This document shows, piece by piece, positions 13,238 through 20,386 of a stretch of 20,939 bases of DNA. Each line of letters opens with the position of its first letter. Positions within the stretch are counted from its first letter, which is position 1. Origin of the DNA: an uncultured Oscillospiraceae bacterium (lineage in GTDB: Bacteria; Bacillota; Clostridia; Oscillospirales; Acutalibacteraceae); the NCBI GenBank assembly GCA_900540865.1, contig UQHH01000046.1:1-20939 (forward strand), read 5' to 3'. The notes below the pieces were generated by a model that saw only the letters and a program-made list of their open reading frames with translations, was not told the origin of the DNA and searched no databases. The position numbers and the translations under genes are program-made.

Positions 13238-14892
13238 AAAAGCGAAGCGGATTTGCTGTGATGGCACGGCTGATCGGGCTGGTAAAACCTCTGAGCGGCT
13301 ATATGTCACTGGCTGTTTTGATGGGGCTCGTCGGGCATTTGTGCGCCGCCTTTATCACCATTTTCGGCGGATACGGTGTGCTGGCAGCCCTTCGGTTTGA
13401 AGTACCTTTTACTCTGACAACGGTTTTTATTTCCGTTCTTGTCTTCGCCCTTCTCCGGGGATTTTTGCGGTATGCGGAGCAGGCGTGCAACCACTTTATC
13501 GCATTTAAATTACTGGCACTTTTGCGCGACCGGGTGTTCCGCGCACTGAGAAAGCTCTGCCCGGCAAAGCTGGAAGGCCGGGACAAGGGGGATCTGATCT
13601 CGGTGATCACCTCCGATATTGAACTGCTGGAGGTGTTTTATGCTCACACCATCTCACCGGCTGCCATCGCGCTGTTGTTTACCATTGTCATGTGCCTGTT
13701 CATCGGCTCGTTTCACTGGATCCTGGGCGTGATTGCGCTGGCGGCCTATCTGATCGTGGGAATCGTGATTCCAATTGTGATATCCAGATGCAGCGGGGAT
13801 GACGGACTGCGTTTCCGCACCAGATCCGGTGAGCTTTCGGGCTTTGTGCTGGACAGCCTGCGGGGGCTTTCCGAAATCCTCCAGTATGGACAGGGAAAAA
13901 AGCGCCTTTCCAAAATGAATGAAAAGACGGATGAACTCTCCCGAGACGAAGAAAAGATGAAACGCACTGCCGGGCGAAATACAGCGGTTACCAATACGGT
14001 GGTGTTAACATTTGATCTTATCATGCTATTTGCTTCGGCCTTGCTGTACCAAAGCGGCGCAGTGGATTTTGACGGCGTTTTGATCCCTACGCTGGCGCTG
14101 TTTTCTTCCTTTGGTCCCGTGATTGCTCTGGCGGCGTTGGGCAGCACCCTGCAGAACACCTTTGCGGCAGGCAATCGAGTACTGGATATTCTGGACGAAA
14201 CGCCGGTAGTAGAGGAAATCACCGGGAAACCGGAAATCACATTCTCCGGCGCAAAAGCGGAGCAGGTTTCCTTCTCTTACGGGAATGAAACCATTCTTTC
14301 GGATGTATCGGTGACAATTCCGGAAAATGCGGTAGTAGGAATTGTGGGCAGAAGCGGAAGCGGAAAATCCACCCTGTTAAAGCTTCTGATGCGGTTCTGG
14401 AAGGTGCAGGAAGGCAGCGTGGAGCTTTCTGGCCGATCGGTGGAAGAGATCAACACCAAAAATCTGCGCGATCTGGAGAGCTTTGTGACGCAGGAGACCC
14501 AGCTCTTCCACGACAGCATCAAAAACAACCTGCGGATCGCCAAGCTGACCGCCACCGACGAAGAGATTGAAACCGCCTGCAAAAAGGCCTCCGTTCACGA
14601 TTTTATTATGACCCTTCCCAAAGGCTACGACACGCCGGTGGGCGAACTCGGCGATACTCTTTCCGGCGGCGAACGGCAACGTCTGGGGCTCGCAAGAGCA
14701 TTTTTACACGACGCACCCTTCCTGCTGTTGGATGAACCAACCAGCAATCTGGACAGCTTAAACGAAGCGGTGATCTTAAAATCCCTGCGGGAAGAACGGG
14801 CGGGCAAAACCGTGGTGCTGGTTTCCCACCGGCAGTCTACCATGCGCATCGCTGATACCGTCTATTCGGTGGAACACGGGAGGATGAGCTGA
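13234..14892 (+). CDS. ABC transporter, fused permease/ATPase subunit (CydC-like)
   Basis: Partner of the preceding gene, 552 aa. ATG 13234 has AAAGGAG (13215-13221) upstream and overlaps the previous stop as ATGA; the upstream in-frame ATG 13183 would overlap by 55 nt without an RBS. Membrane domain about 1-310. Walker A GRSGSGKST (372-380), Q420, LSGGE (476-480), Walker B LLLDEPTSNLD (497-507), H-loop H532. The Walker B glutamate is present, so both ATP sites of the heterodimer may be active. DEPTSNLD in place of DEATS is the CydC-like form. Its stop TGA shares one base with the ATG of the next gene, indicating translational coupling. Confidence 0.88.
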   Translation: MKKRSGFAVMARLIGLVKPLSGYMSLAVLMGLVGHLCAAFITIFGGYGVLAALRFEVPFTLTTVFISVLVFALLRGFLRYAEQACNHFIAFKLLALLRDRVFRALRKLCPAKLEGRDKGDLISVITSDIELLEVFYAHTISPAAIALLFTIVMCLFIGSFHWILGVIALAAYLIVGIVIPIVISRCSGDDGLRFRTRSGELSGFVLDSLRGLSEILQYGQGKKRLSKMNEKTDELSRDEEKMKRTAGRNTAVTNTVVLTFDLIMLFASALLYQSGAVDFDGVLIPTLALFSSFGPVIALAALGSTLQNTFAAGNRVLDILDETPVVEEITGKPEITFSGAKAEQVSFSYGNETILSDVSVTIPENAVVGIVGRSGSGKSTLLKLLMRFWKVQEGSVELSGRSVEEINTKNLRDLESFVTQETQLFHDSIKNNLRIAKLTATDEEIETACKKASVHDFIMTLPKGYDTPVGELGDTLSGGERQRLGLARAFLHDAPFLLLDEPTSNLDSLNEAVILKSLREERAGKTVVLVSHRQSTMRIADTVYSVEHGRMS

Positions 14893-15233
14893 TGAAAAGT
14901 ACAGCCGATAAGCGGGAACGGGAAAAGCGGATGGTATCGGAAATGATTGCCCTGTACTGCCGCAAAAAACACCACACCAAAGGCGGACTTTGTCCCGAAT
15001 GTGCAGATCTGGAAGCCTATGCCAGGATGAGAAGCGACAAGTGTCCGTTTATGGAGACGAAAACCTTCTGTTCCAACTGTAAGGTACATTGCTACAAACC
15101 GGTCATGCGGGAGAAAATCCGGGAAGTCATGCGTTTTTCCGGGCCCAGAATGCTGTTTTCCCATCCTGTGATGGCGGTTTCCCATGTGATCGAATCGAAA
15201 AAAGAGAAAAAACGACTGGAGGAATCAAGGTGA
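14892..15233 (+). CDS. YgbA_NO family (nitrous-oxide-stimulated promoter) Cys-rich protein
   Basis: A 113-aa cytoplasmic protein with seven cysteines: C23, C34, C37, C51, C60, C63 and C67, in the order C, CxxC, CPF, and CSNCKVHCYKP. This matches the family named after a nitrous-oxide-stimulated promoter gene (E. coli YgbA), whose members probably bind a metal or Fe-S cluster. In enterobacteria ygbA belongs to the NO-stress response. Here the gene shares one base with the ABC subunit before it and overlaps the next gene by 4 nt, so it is an integral member of the operon. Its presence suggests a link between iron homeostasis and nitrosative stress or cluster repair, which is inference. Confidence 0.85.
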   Translation: MKSTADKREREKRMVSEMIALYCRKKHHTKGGLCPECADLEAYARMRSDKCPFMETKTFCSNCKVHCYKPVMREKIREVMRFSGPRMLFSHPVMAVSHVIESKKEKKRLEESR

Positions 15234-15619
15234 AAATAAAGAAGCTTTTATATGTGATTTTAGGCTGTATCGGTTTGGCTCTCGGAGCCGTGGGGGCTGT
15301 ATTGCCGCTTCTTCCGGCGTTTCCGTTTTTGCTTTTGGCGGCGTTTTGCTTTGCCAAAAGCTCTGAAAAACTGCACCGTTGGTTTACGGGAACAAAGCTG
15401 TATAAAAACAATCTGGAAAGCTATGTAAAAGGACAGGGCATGACGTGGAAGACCAAAATCCGGATTATGATTACCGTGACGGTTCTAATGTCGATCGGCT
15501 TTATTATGATGCATGCTGTTCCGGTGGGAAGGATCGTTCTGGCTTGTGTTTGGGTATTCCATATCCTTTACTTTGTTTTCCGGGTAAAGGCCATTAAACA
15601 AACCAATGGTAATCGCTAA
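15230..15619 (+). CDS. DUF454 (YbaN-like) inner-membrane protein
   Basis: A 129-aa membrane protein with start GTG 15230, chosen because GGAGG (15218-15222) lies 7 nt upstream; longer in-frame versions run through the YgbA gene without an RBS. Two N-terminal hydrophobic stretches (about 6-40) contain the family signature LPLLPAFPFLLLAAFCFA followed by KSSEKLHRWF, and two more helices are at about 78-118. DUF454 proteins are usually found near heme or iron genes; their activity is not established. It is the last gene of the fepC operon, followed by hairpins at 15667 and 15741. Confidence 0.88.
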   Translation: MKIKKLLYVILGCIGLALGAVGAVLPLLPAFPFLLLAAFCFAKSSEKLHRWFTGTKLYKNNLESYVKGQGMTWKTKIRIMITVTVLMSIGFIMMHAVPVGRIVLACVWVFHILYFVFRVKAIKQTNGNR

Positions 15620-15666
15620 CATATGAAATGACTTATCCTGAAGGAGGTTAAGAAAGGAAAGCAAAA

Positions 15667-15694
15667 TACAACTCCTCCAATTAGGGGAGTTGTA
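15667..15694 (+). other. Hairpin after ybaN
   Basis: TACAACTCC (15667-15675) / GGAGTTGTA (15686-15694), perfect 9-bp stem, 10-nt loop, no T tract. It may pause or process the operon mRNA ahead of the true terminator at 15741. Confidence 0.5.
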
Positions 15695-15740
15695 CCGTGT
15701 TTCATTTAGAGATATCGGGTATATATAATTTATGTGCAGT

Positions 15741-15776
15741 AAGCGCTTTTGTCTACGGACAATTGCGCTTTTTTTA
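15741..15776 (+). terminator. Rho-independent terminator of the fepC-ybaN operon
   Basis: AAGCGC (15741-15746) / GCGCTT (15765-15770) enclosing a second stem TTGTC/GACAA with loop TACG, followed by a long T tract. It marks the end of the metal island and the start of the mobile-element backbone. Confidence 0.85.
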
Positions 15777-15832
15777 TTTTCCATTGAGTAGGTTCTGGCT
15801 GAGAATTCACAGCGGCAGAGCGCCGCCCCCGA

Positions 15833-15860
15833 CAATCTGAATTTAAAAAATTTCAGATTG
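15833..15860 (+). other. Hairpin just before the RBS of the sigma-like gene
   Basis: CAATCTGAA (15833-15841) / TTCAGATTG (15852-15860), perfect 9-bp arms around an A/T-rich loop, ending 3 nt before GGAGG (15864-15868). The right arm recurs as TTTCAGATTG at 16750-16759, upstream of the helicase, so it may be a shared operator half-site. Confidence 0.45.
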
Positions 15861-15876
15861 ATCGGAGGAAATAACG

Positions 15877-16302
15877 ATGGCTTACAACAAAGCCAAAGCG
15901 GAAAAAGAATGGCTCCGCTGGAAAGAAGTAGAAGAAAAGAAACTCAGAGAACTCGGTGTGGATGAGGAAACCATCCAACGCCTGCATACATACGATTGGG
16001 CTCAGTTTAATAAGGAACGCCAGTATCTGCAGCGACAGGTGGATTGGTCTCCCTATGTGGATTGGGTTTCAGCACAGGATCTGGAACTACCCGTTGAGGA
16101 TACCGAATCCTTGCTGGATAGTATCGAGGACATGGAACTTTTTTCTTTGTTACATACTGTGGACAAGCTTACCCTCGAAATTCTCTTTATGAAAATGGAT
16201 GGATATAGCAGCAAAGAAATAGCGTCTGCTTTTGGAATGGATGAGTACGCTGTAAATATGCGAATTTACCGCCTACGAAAAAAAATAAAAAAATATTTAT
16301 GA
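15877..16302 (+). CDS. Sigma-70 region 4-like HTH regulator of the mobile element
   Basis: 141 aa, ATG 15877 after GGAGG (15864-15868). Residues 1-75 are charged and Trp-rich, without a recognised fold. Residues 80-141 form a helix-turn-helix of sigma region 4 type (TLEILFMKMDGYSSKEIASAFGMDEYAVNMRIYRLRKKI spans about 99-137). Region 2, needed for -10 recognition, is absent, so it is unlikely to act as a full sigma factor by itself. Proteins of this shape are common in Gram-positive conjugative elements of the Tn916 and Tn1549 type. No terminator follows; the next 550 bp are non-coding. Confidence 0.8.
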   Translation: MAYNKAKAEKEWLRWKEVEEKKLRELGVDEETIQRLHTYDWAQFNKERQYLQRQVDWSPYVDWVSAQDLELPVEDTESLLDSIEDMELFSLLHTVDKLTLEILFMKMDGYSSKEIASAFGMDEYAVNMRIYRLRKKIKKYL

Positions 16303-16858
16303 CCTGCGTTATATTCCGCCTCTTTTCATGGGCTATGGGGCGAACGGGGAAAAAGAAACGTTCGCCTTGTAGCTTGAAAAGTGAATACCAGCCATGCGGG
16401 TACATTCCCGCCTAAGTGAGCGACGCAGGAAAAAGCGCCATGACGAGCCGCACACAAACCGCCTCCCATTTATTCGTGGGACGGTGGCCCCAGTTGTTGG
16501 TTTTGAGCGATGCATTTTGACCGAAAAGAGGGTGTAGTTTCCCTTTTCGCCACGACCTTGGGCGGGGTATTATGATACGCATTATCGTTTGCCCACACGT
16601 CAGATGGGTTGGTCGACCTTGGGTTGTAATCAGCAAGACCTTTGGGGAGCCAGTGAACGGTTTGTAAACTGCAAGCCTGCCCGTATGGTTCCCAAGGTTG
16701 CCGGGGGGCGAGCAGCAAATACGGCACATCAAAATCAAACCTTTTAATTTTTCAGATTGCCGTTGACGGCGAATCCGTGCGGCGCAGTTTAAAAGCTGCG
16801 CCGCATTAGTTTGCCGCCAACACATACGAGCAAACTGCTCAAAGGAGAATGTGCCGAA
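16303..16858 (+). ncRNA. Hairpin-rich intergenic region, candidate structured RNA or cis-acting element
   Basis: About 550 bp without a convincing gene. Stems seen: GGCGAACG 16339-16346 / CGTTCGCC 16359-16366; GCGGG 16396-16400 / CCCGC 16407-16411; CCGCCTCCCA 16459-16468 with TGGGACGGTGG (10 bp, one bulge); CGAAAA..GGG 16522-16532 with CCCTTTTCG 16541-16549 (2-nt bulge); CCTTGGG 16617-16623 with CCCAAGG 16691-16697; TGCGGCGCAG 16778-16787 / CTGCGCCGCA 16796-16805; GAGCA 16828-16832 / TGCTC 16836-16840 right before the helicase RBS. CGACCTTGGG is repeated at 16553 and 16614. Such density suggests a folded RNA, an origin of transfer or a replication origin. Strand is assumed from the neighbours. 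Confidence 0.4.
16778..16805 (+). other. Strong hairpin upstream of the helicase gene
   Basis: Perfect 10-bp G+C-rich inverted repeat TGCGGCGCAG / CTGCGCCGCA with an 8-nt loop. The tail is TTAGTTTG, too poor in T for a clear terminator. It could close the structured region or serve as a protein-binding palindrome. Confidence 0.6.
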
Positions 16859-18814
16859 ATGAATAAGCCTACTTTGAAAGAGCAGGCCCACGGAGAGATT
16901 GAAAAGATTTTCAGAATTCTTTTGCCTCAAAATGGTTTGTCGGTTCGGGAAGAACAAATCACCCTCTGTCACGCCATGCTGGATACCCTGCTCAAAAACA
17001 ATATCGCTCTGTGCGACGCAGGCGTTGGGATCGGCAAAACCTATGCTTACCTGACCGCCTGCATTTTACTGAAAAAGTTTGCCCCGCATGGACCTGCAGG
17101 TTCTCAGCCGGTGGTGATTTCTACCTCCAGCGTTGCCTTACAGGACTCTATCATCGAAGAATACATTCCGTTTTTATCCCGGATTTTTCTGGAGAACCGT
17201 GTTATCTCCAAACCCATCCGGGCAATCGTAAGAAAAGGAAAAGAGCGTTTTGTCTGTGACGCCCGGCTTTCTCAAAGATTGGAAGCGGTCAAAGATAAGA
17301 ATAAGAATGCAAAACAGCTCAAAGCATTGCTTTCCCTTCGTACTTATTATGATTTGGACTCCGTAACCGGCCTTAGTGGATTTGACCGTCGGCAGGTGTG
17401 CGTCCCCAAAGTTTGCGAGAAAACTTGCCCTTTGCGAAGCGCCTGCCGGTATCATCAATACCTGAAGGAAGCCAGAAGCGCGGAGATTTTCGTCCAGATC
17501 TGTAATCACAATTACTTGTTGGCAGACGCCGCCCATCGTTTGCAGGAACTTCGTCCTCTTCTGAATGACTATCGGGCTTTGGTAATCGATGAAGCTCACA
17601 AACTGCCGGACGCAGCTCGGCAGATGTATGGGAAAAGCCTTTCAGCAGAAGATTTCAGCGAGCTCTGCACTCTGCTGGCAAAAGAAAAATATGCCCTCGC
17701 AGCCCAGCGGCTGAAAGAAAAGTTTACTGCTCTTATGGGAGCCATGTGCCGGGGCGAACTGCTAGAAGAAGCACAGCGTACTGCCTTTGTTTTAACGCCG
17801 GATCGGGAAGCTGCCCTTCGGGATTGTCTCTCCCTTCTTCGGCAGATCCAAAAACAGCTAGCACTTCACCTCCCACGGTGGATACTTTACCAGCTGGGAA
17901 CAACAGAGCAAACTCTCAACCTGTTTTTTACCGGCGACCGTAAATACATTCTTTATATTCAGTATGACAGGGATGGAAGCCCCAGCCTGTGCGCCGCCAC
18001 CCGGGAAATGCCGGAACAGCTGCGCCACGCACTGTGGTCGAAGGAAACACCAGCGATTCTGACATCCGGTACCCTTATGGCCGGGGGCAGCTTTGACAGA
18101 ACCCGCCAACTCATGGGGCTGTCCGCAAACAATCGGCTGGATGATTTTATTGCGGTTTCTCCTTTTGATTATCAAGAAAACTGCCTTCTCTACATTCCCG
18201 ATGATATGCCAAAGGCGCAAATGGGCAGCGAAAAAGAAGCCAAGTGTCTGTCAGAGCAGATCTGCCGCTTAGTGGAAACCACTCATGGCCACACTCTGGT
18301 GCTGTTTACTTCCTACTCCCTGATGGGCGCTGTTTATAACCAAGTAAAAGAGCATCTGTCCTTTCCGCTAATGGTGGTATGGCGGCATTCGCAGGATATT
18401 ATCCATCAGTTCAAGCAGACGCAGAATGCGGTGCTGTTCGCAGCGGGTTCCTGTTGGGAAGGTGTGGACTTTCCCGGCGATATGGTATCGTCGCTCATCA
18501 TTGTACGCCTGCCTTTTCCTGTTCCTGATCCTATCAGCGAAGCGGAACGGGAGCAGTATCCCACCCTGCAGGACTATATCCGAGAAGTCATCATCCCAGA
18601 TATGCAGGTAAAACTCCGGCAAGGGTTTGGACGGGCTATCCGTACTGAAACAGATACCTGTGTGGTGAGCATTCTGGACCATCGTGCAGCACCCGAAGAA
18701 CGATATCACCGAGCTGTGCTGGAAACCCTGCCACCACTTCATATCGCCAGAAAAATCGAAGATGTAGAAGATTTCATCCGGACCAAGAAAAGCCCGGATT
18801 ATTTTATGCCGTAA
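16859..18814 (+). CDS. DinG/XPD-family Fe-S helicase
   Basis: ATP-dependent superfamily 2 helicase of the DinG/XPD group, 651 aa, expected to unwind DNA with 5'-3' polarity. ATG 16859 follows AAAGGAG (16841-16847); an in-frame TTG at 16811 has no RBS. Walker A GVGIGKT (55-61), DEAH box (244-247), motif V CWEGVDFPGD, and motif VI QGFGRAIRT near the C-terminus. Cysteines C133, C186, C190 and C196 lie between Walker A and DEAH, where the 4Fe-4S cluster of this family is held. No exonuclease domain is present, unlike B. subtilis DinG. It is the first gene of the backbone operon and probably serves replication or transfer of the element; that role is inference. Confidence 0.92.
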   Translation: MNKPTLKEQAHGEIEKIFRILLPQNGLSVREEQITLCHAMLDTLLKNNIALCDAGVGIGKTYAYLTACILLKKFAPHGPAGSQPVVISTSSVALQDSIIEEYIPFLSRIFLENRVISKPIRAIVRKGKERFVCDARLSQRLEAVKDKNKNAKQLKALLSLRTYYDLDSVTGLSGFDRRQVCVPKVCEKTCPLRSACRYHQYLKEARSAEIFVQICNHNYLLADAAHRLQELRPLLNDYRALVIDEAHKLPDAARQMYGKSLSAEDFSELCTLLAKEKYALAAQRLKEKFTALMGAMCRGELLEEAQRTAFVLTPDREAALRDCLSLLRQIQKQLALHLPRWILYQLGTTEQTLNLFFTGDRKYILYIQYDRDGSPSLCAATREMPEQLRHALWSKETPAILTSGTLMAGGSFDRTRQLMGLSANNRLDDFIAVSPFDYQENCLLYIPDDMPKAQMGSEKEAKCLSEQICRLVETTHGHTLVLFTSYSLMGAVYNQVKEHLSFPLMVVWRHSQDIIHQFKQTQNAVLFAAGSCWEGVDFPGDMVSSLIIVRLPFPVPDPISEAEREQYPTLQDYIREVIIPDMQVKLRQGFGRAIRTETDTCVVSILDHRAAPEERYHRAVLETLPPLHIARKIEDVEDFIRTKKSPDYFMP

Positions 18815-18827
18815 AGGAGAACCTCCT

Positions 18828-19607
18828 ATGAATCAAAAATATTTACAGGGACTTTCCAGCAATATGGAAAGTCCAAACGAAGCTGTCTTTTTTGAAGCGA
18901 CTCCCGAAAATATCACAGCATTTTTAATGCAGCACCAATGGGCACAAATGTCTGCCATTGGAACTGTGGACGACCGATCTTTTTTAACTGCAAGAATGGG
19001 ACTTATTGACACTTGCCCTGATCAGGCATATTTATTGCAAAAGCTCCTTCCCATTTATGCCAAGGTTCAGATGGGTGACATTCCTGTTCCGAAATTAAAA
19101 ACCGTCCCCAAAGAAATAGCCCTTGCCGAAAAATGTCCCAAGCCGGACTGGAACTATTTGCGCTGGGAAGGATACAGCGATAAGAAATATCAGGATATTC
19201 TCAGCGGAAAGGCTCTTTTGGAAATGTCTTGGATGGGAGAAAAAACATCCTTGGAACTACAAGTGCGCTCTTATTACAGCGGCGGAAATTTGGCTCTGCT
19301 GTTAGTGGATTGGAGTCAAGGCGATCCGCAGCCATGGGGAGATCTGAGCGTAAATTTGGGAAAATCCATTGCAAAGGACTGTGCTTTTATTGACGTCAAC
19401 AATTTGAGTAATGACATTCTTTCATGGATAGAGAAAAACGGACTGGGTTCTCCCACAGGCCGAAATGAGCAAAGCGGATTTGTAGTTTATCCAGAATATC
19501 GCTTTCATCCAGAACGCCTGAAAGAACTGGATGATAAGGGATATGCCGAGTATGAAAACCTTCTGAAACAGCAGCAACAACACATGAAAAAAGGCTGGGA
19601 CAGATGA
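18828..19607 (+). CDS. Mobile-element protein with DUF4313-like C-terminal half
   Basis: 259 aa, ATG 18828, 13 nt after the helicase stop. The C-terminal half (about 170-225: GDLSVNLGKS, CAFIDVNNL, GLGSPTGR, YPEYRF) resembles DUF4313, found on Bacteroidetes and Firmicutes mobile elements; function is not known. The N-terminal half (1-160) is not recognised. The protein is soluble, with no signal peptide or membrane segment, and ends in a Gln-rich helix. Its RBS AGGAG (18815-18819) is complementary to CTCCT (18823-18827) just before the ATG, so a small hairpin may hide it until ribosomes finish the helicase gene, a possible translational coupling. Confidence 0.7.
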   Translation: MNQKYLQGLSSNMESPNEAVFFEATPENITAFLMQHQWAQMSAIGTVDDRSFLTARMGLIDTCPDQAYLLQKLLPIYAKVQMGDIPVPKLKTVPKEIALAEKCPKPDWNYLRWEGYSDKKYQDILSGKALLEMSWMGEKTSLELQVRSYYSGGNLALLLVDWSQGDPQPWGDLSVNLGKSIAKDCAFIDVNNLSNDILSWIEKNGLGSPTGRNEQSGFVVYPEYRFHPERLKELDDKGYAEYENLLKQQQQHMKKGWDR

Positions 19608-19650
19608 GAGCAGTTGCATTGCATTTTTACCAATAAGGAGATTGATATAG

Positions 19651-20088
19651 ATGAATGAGAAAACGGAACCAGAAAAGGAATATCCTTATATAGACCGTCC
19701 TATGTGGTTATACAGCCGAAGCAGCGATAAGAAAATATTGGCTCTCATGCAGCAGATGCACGAGTTGTTGGAGGAAGCCCAGCGCCGCAGTTACACGGTT
19801 GTAGGCACTTCACAGGATATGGGGACTGGCAGAAGCATGGCTCGGATGGGATTACAACAAATGATGCGCTCTGTGAAAGAAGGTCATGTCCGTGCTGTGC
19901 TTGTTCGGGATTTAACCCGCCTGAGCCACGATCCCGCCGTCCTAATTCAAATACTGGAATTTTTGCAGGACCACGATACGGTACTAATTACCACTGACAG
20001 CGATCTTCGGTATGAACTCTATCTAAAAGGGCTGGAAAATCGCTTTTTTCAAAGAGCAGCTCGAAAGAGTCTCCCTCTGCCGTGGTAA
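19651..20088 (+). CDS. Stand-alone serine-recombinase (resolvase) domain protein
   Basis: 145 aa, ATG 19651 after AAGGAG (19635-19640). It has the layout of a resolvase N-terminal domain: YSRSS (21-25) at the position of the nucleophile motif Y-x-R-x-S, a DMGTGRSM segment (56-63), and RDLTRLSHD (86-94) at the position of the conserved R-L-x-R motif. The second Arg (R71 in gamma-delta resolvase) is His93 here, so strand cleavage may be impaired. No DNA-binding domain follows. It may be a regulator or accessory factor for the full recombinase at 20387, or a decayed resolvase. Confidence 0.7.
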   Translation: MNEKTEPEKEYPYIDRPMWLYSRSSDKKILALMQQMHELLEEAQRRSYTVVGTSQDMGTGRSMARMGLQQMMRSVKEGHVRAVLVRDLTRLSHDPAVLIQILEFLQDHDTVLITTDSDLRYELYLKGLENRFFQRAARKSLPLPW

Positions 20089-20100
20089 AGGGGGTATATC

Positions 20101-20280
20101 ATGAACACTACATACAATCCTCAAGAACCTTCCGCTGTCCTCATCAACGAAATCAAGTATTATATGGCCTTCTCCGCTTTAAAAAAACTTTTTTTGAAAG
20201 GACTTATCACCAAAGAAAACTGCGACAAAGCCAATGTTGCTATTGCCGAAAAGTACGGTGTTTTAGAATACTATATTTAG
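20101..20280 (+). CDS. 59-residue SHOCT-like mobile-element protein
   Basis: ATG 20101 to TAG 20280, with AAAGGGGG about 9 nt upstream. The C-terminal 40 residues form two helices (FSALKKLFLKGLITKENCD, then VAIAEKYGVLEYY) like the SHOCT or short C-terminal domain, in which L-x-x-G-x-I-T/S-x-x-E/D is conserved. Small proteins of this type are common just upstream of site-specific recombinases in clostridial elements. Function unknown; roles as an excision factor or small regulator are guesses. Confidence 0.75.
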   Translation: MNTTYNPQEPSAVLINEIKYYMAFSALKKLFLKGLITKENCDKANVAIAEKYGVLEYYI

Positions 20281-20315
20281 TGGTTGTTGTGATAGCTTTA
20301 TCCTCTTTCTTGTGG

Positions 20316-20372
20316 TAGTGTTGTCCTTGCCAAAGGTGACCGACGTTACTGTCACATGACACTACTGCAGGA
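20316..20372 (+). other. Nested inverted repeats before the recombinase gene
   Basis: GTAGTGT (about 20316-20322) pairs with ACACTAC (about 20361-20367), enclosing GTGAC / GTCAC (about 20337-20356). Immediately upstream of a large serine recombinase this could be a control hairpin or part of an attachment site, as att sites often adjoin the integrase gene. Confidence 0.4.
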
Positions 20373-20386
20373 AAGGGGGCATAGAA

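Noticed and set aside
16303..16858. CRISPR array or tRNA/rRNA gene in the gap
   Set aside because: Only a single 10-bp repeat and isolated hairpins are present; there is no regular repeat-spacer pattern and no cloverleaf with a CCA-type acceptor end.
16412..16972. Minus-strand frame of 186 codons in the gap before the helicase
   Set aside because: It runs into the helicase coding region, has no RBS or recognised domain and lies over the hairpins; it looks like a chance frame in G+C-richer DNA.
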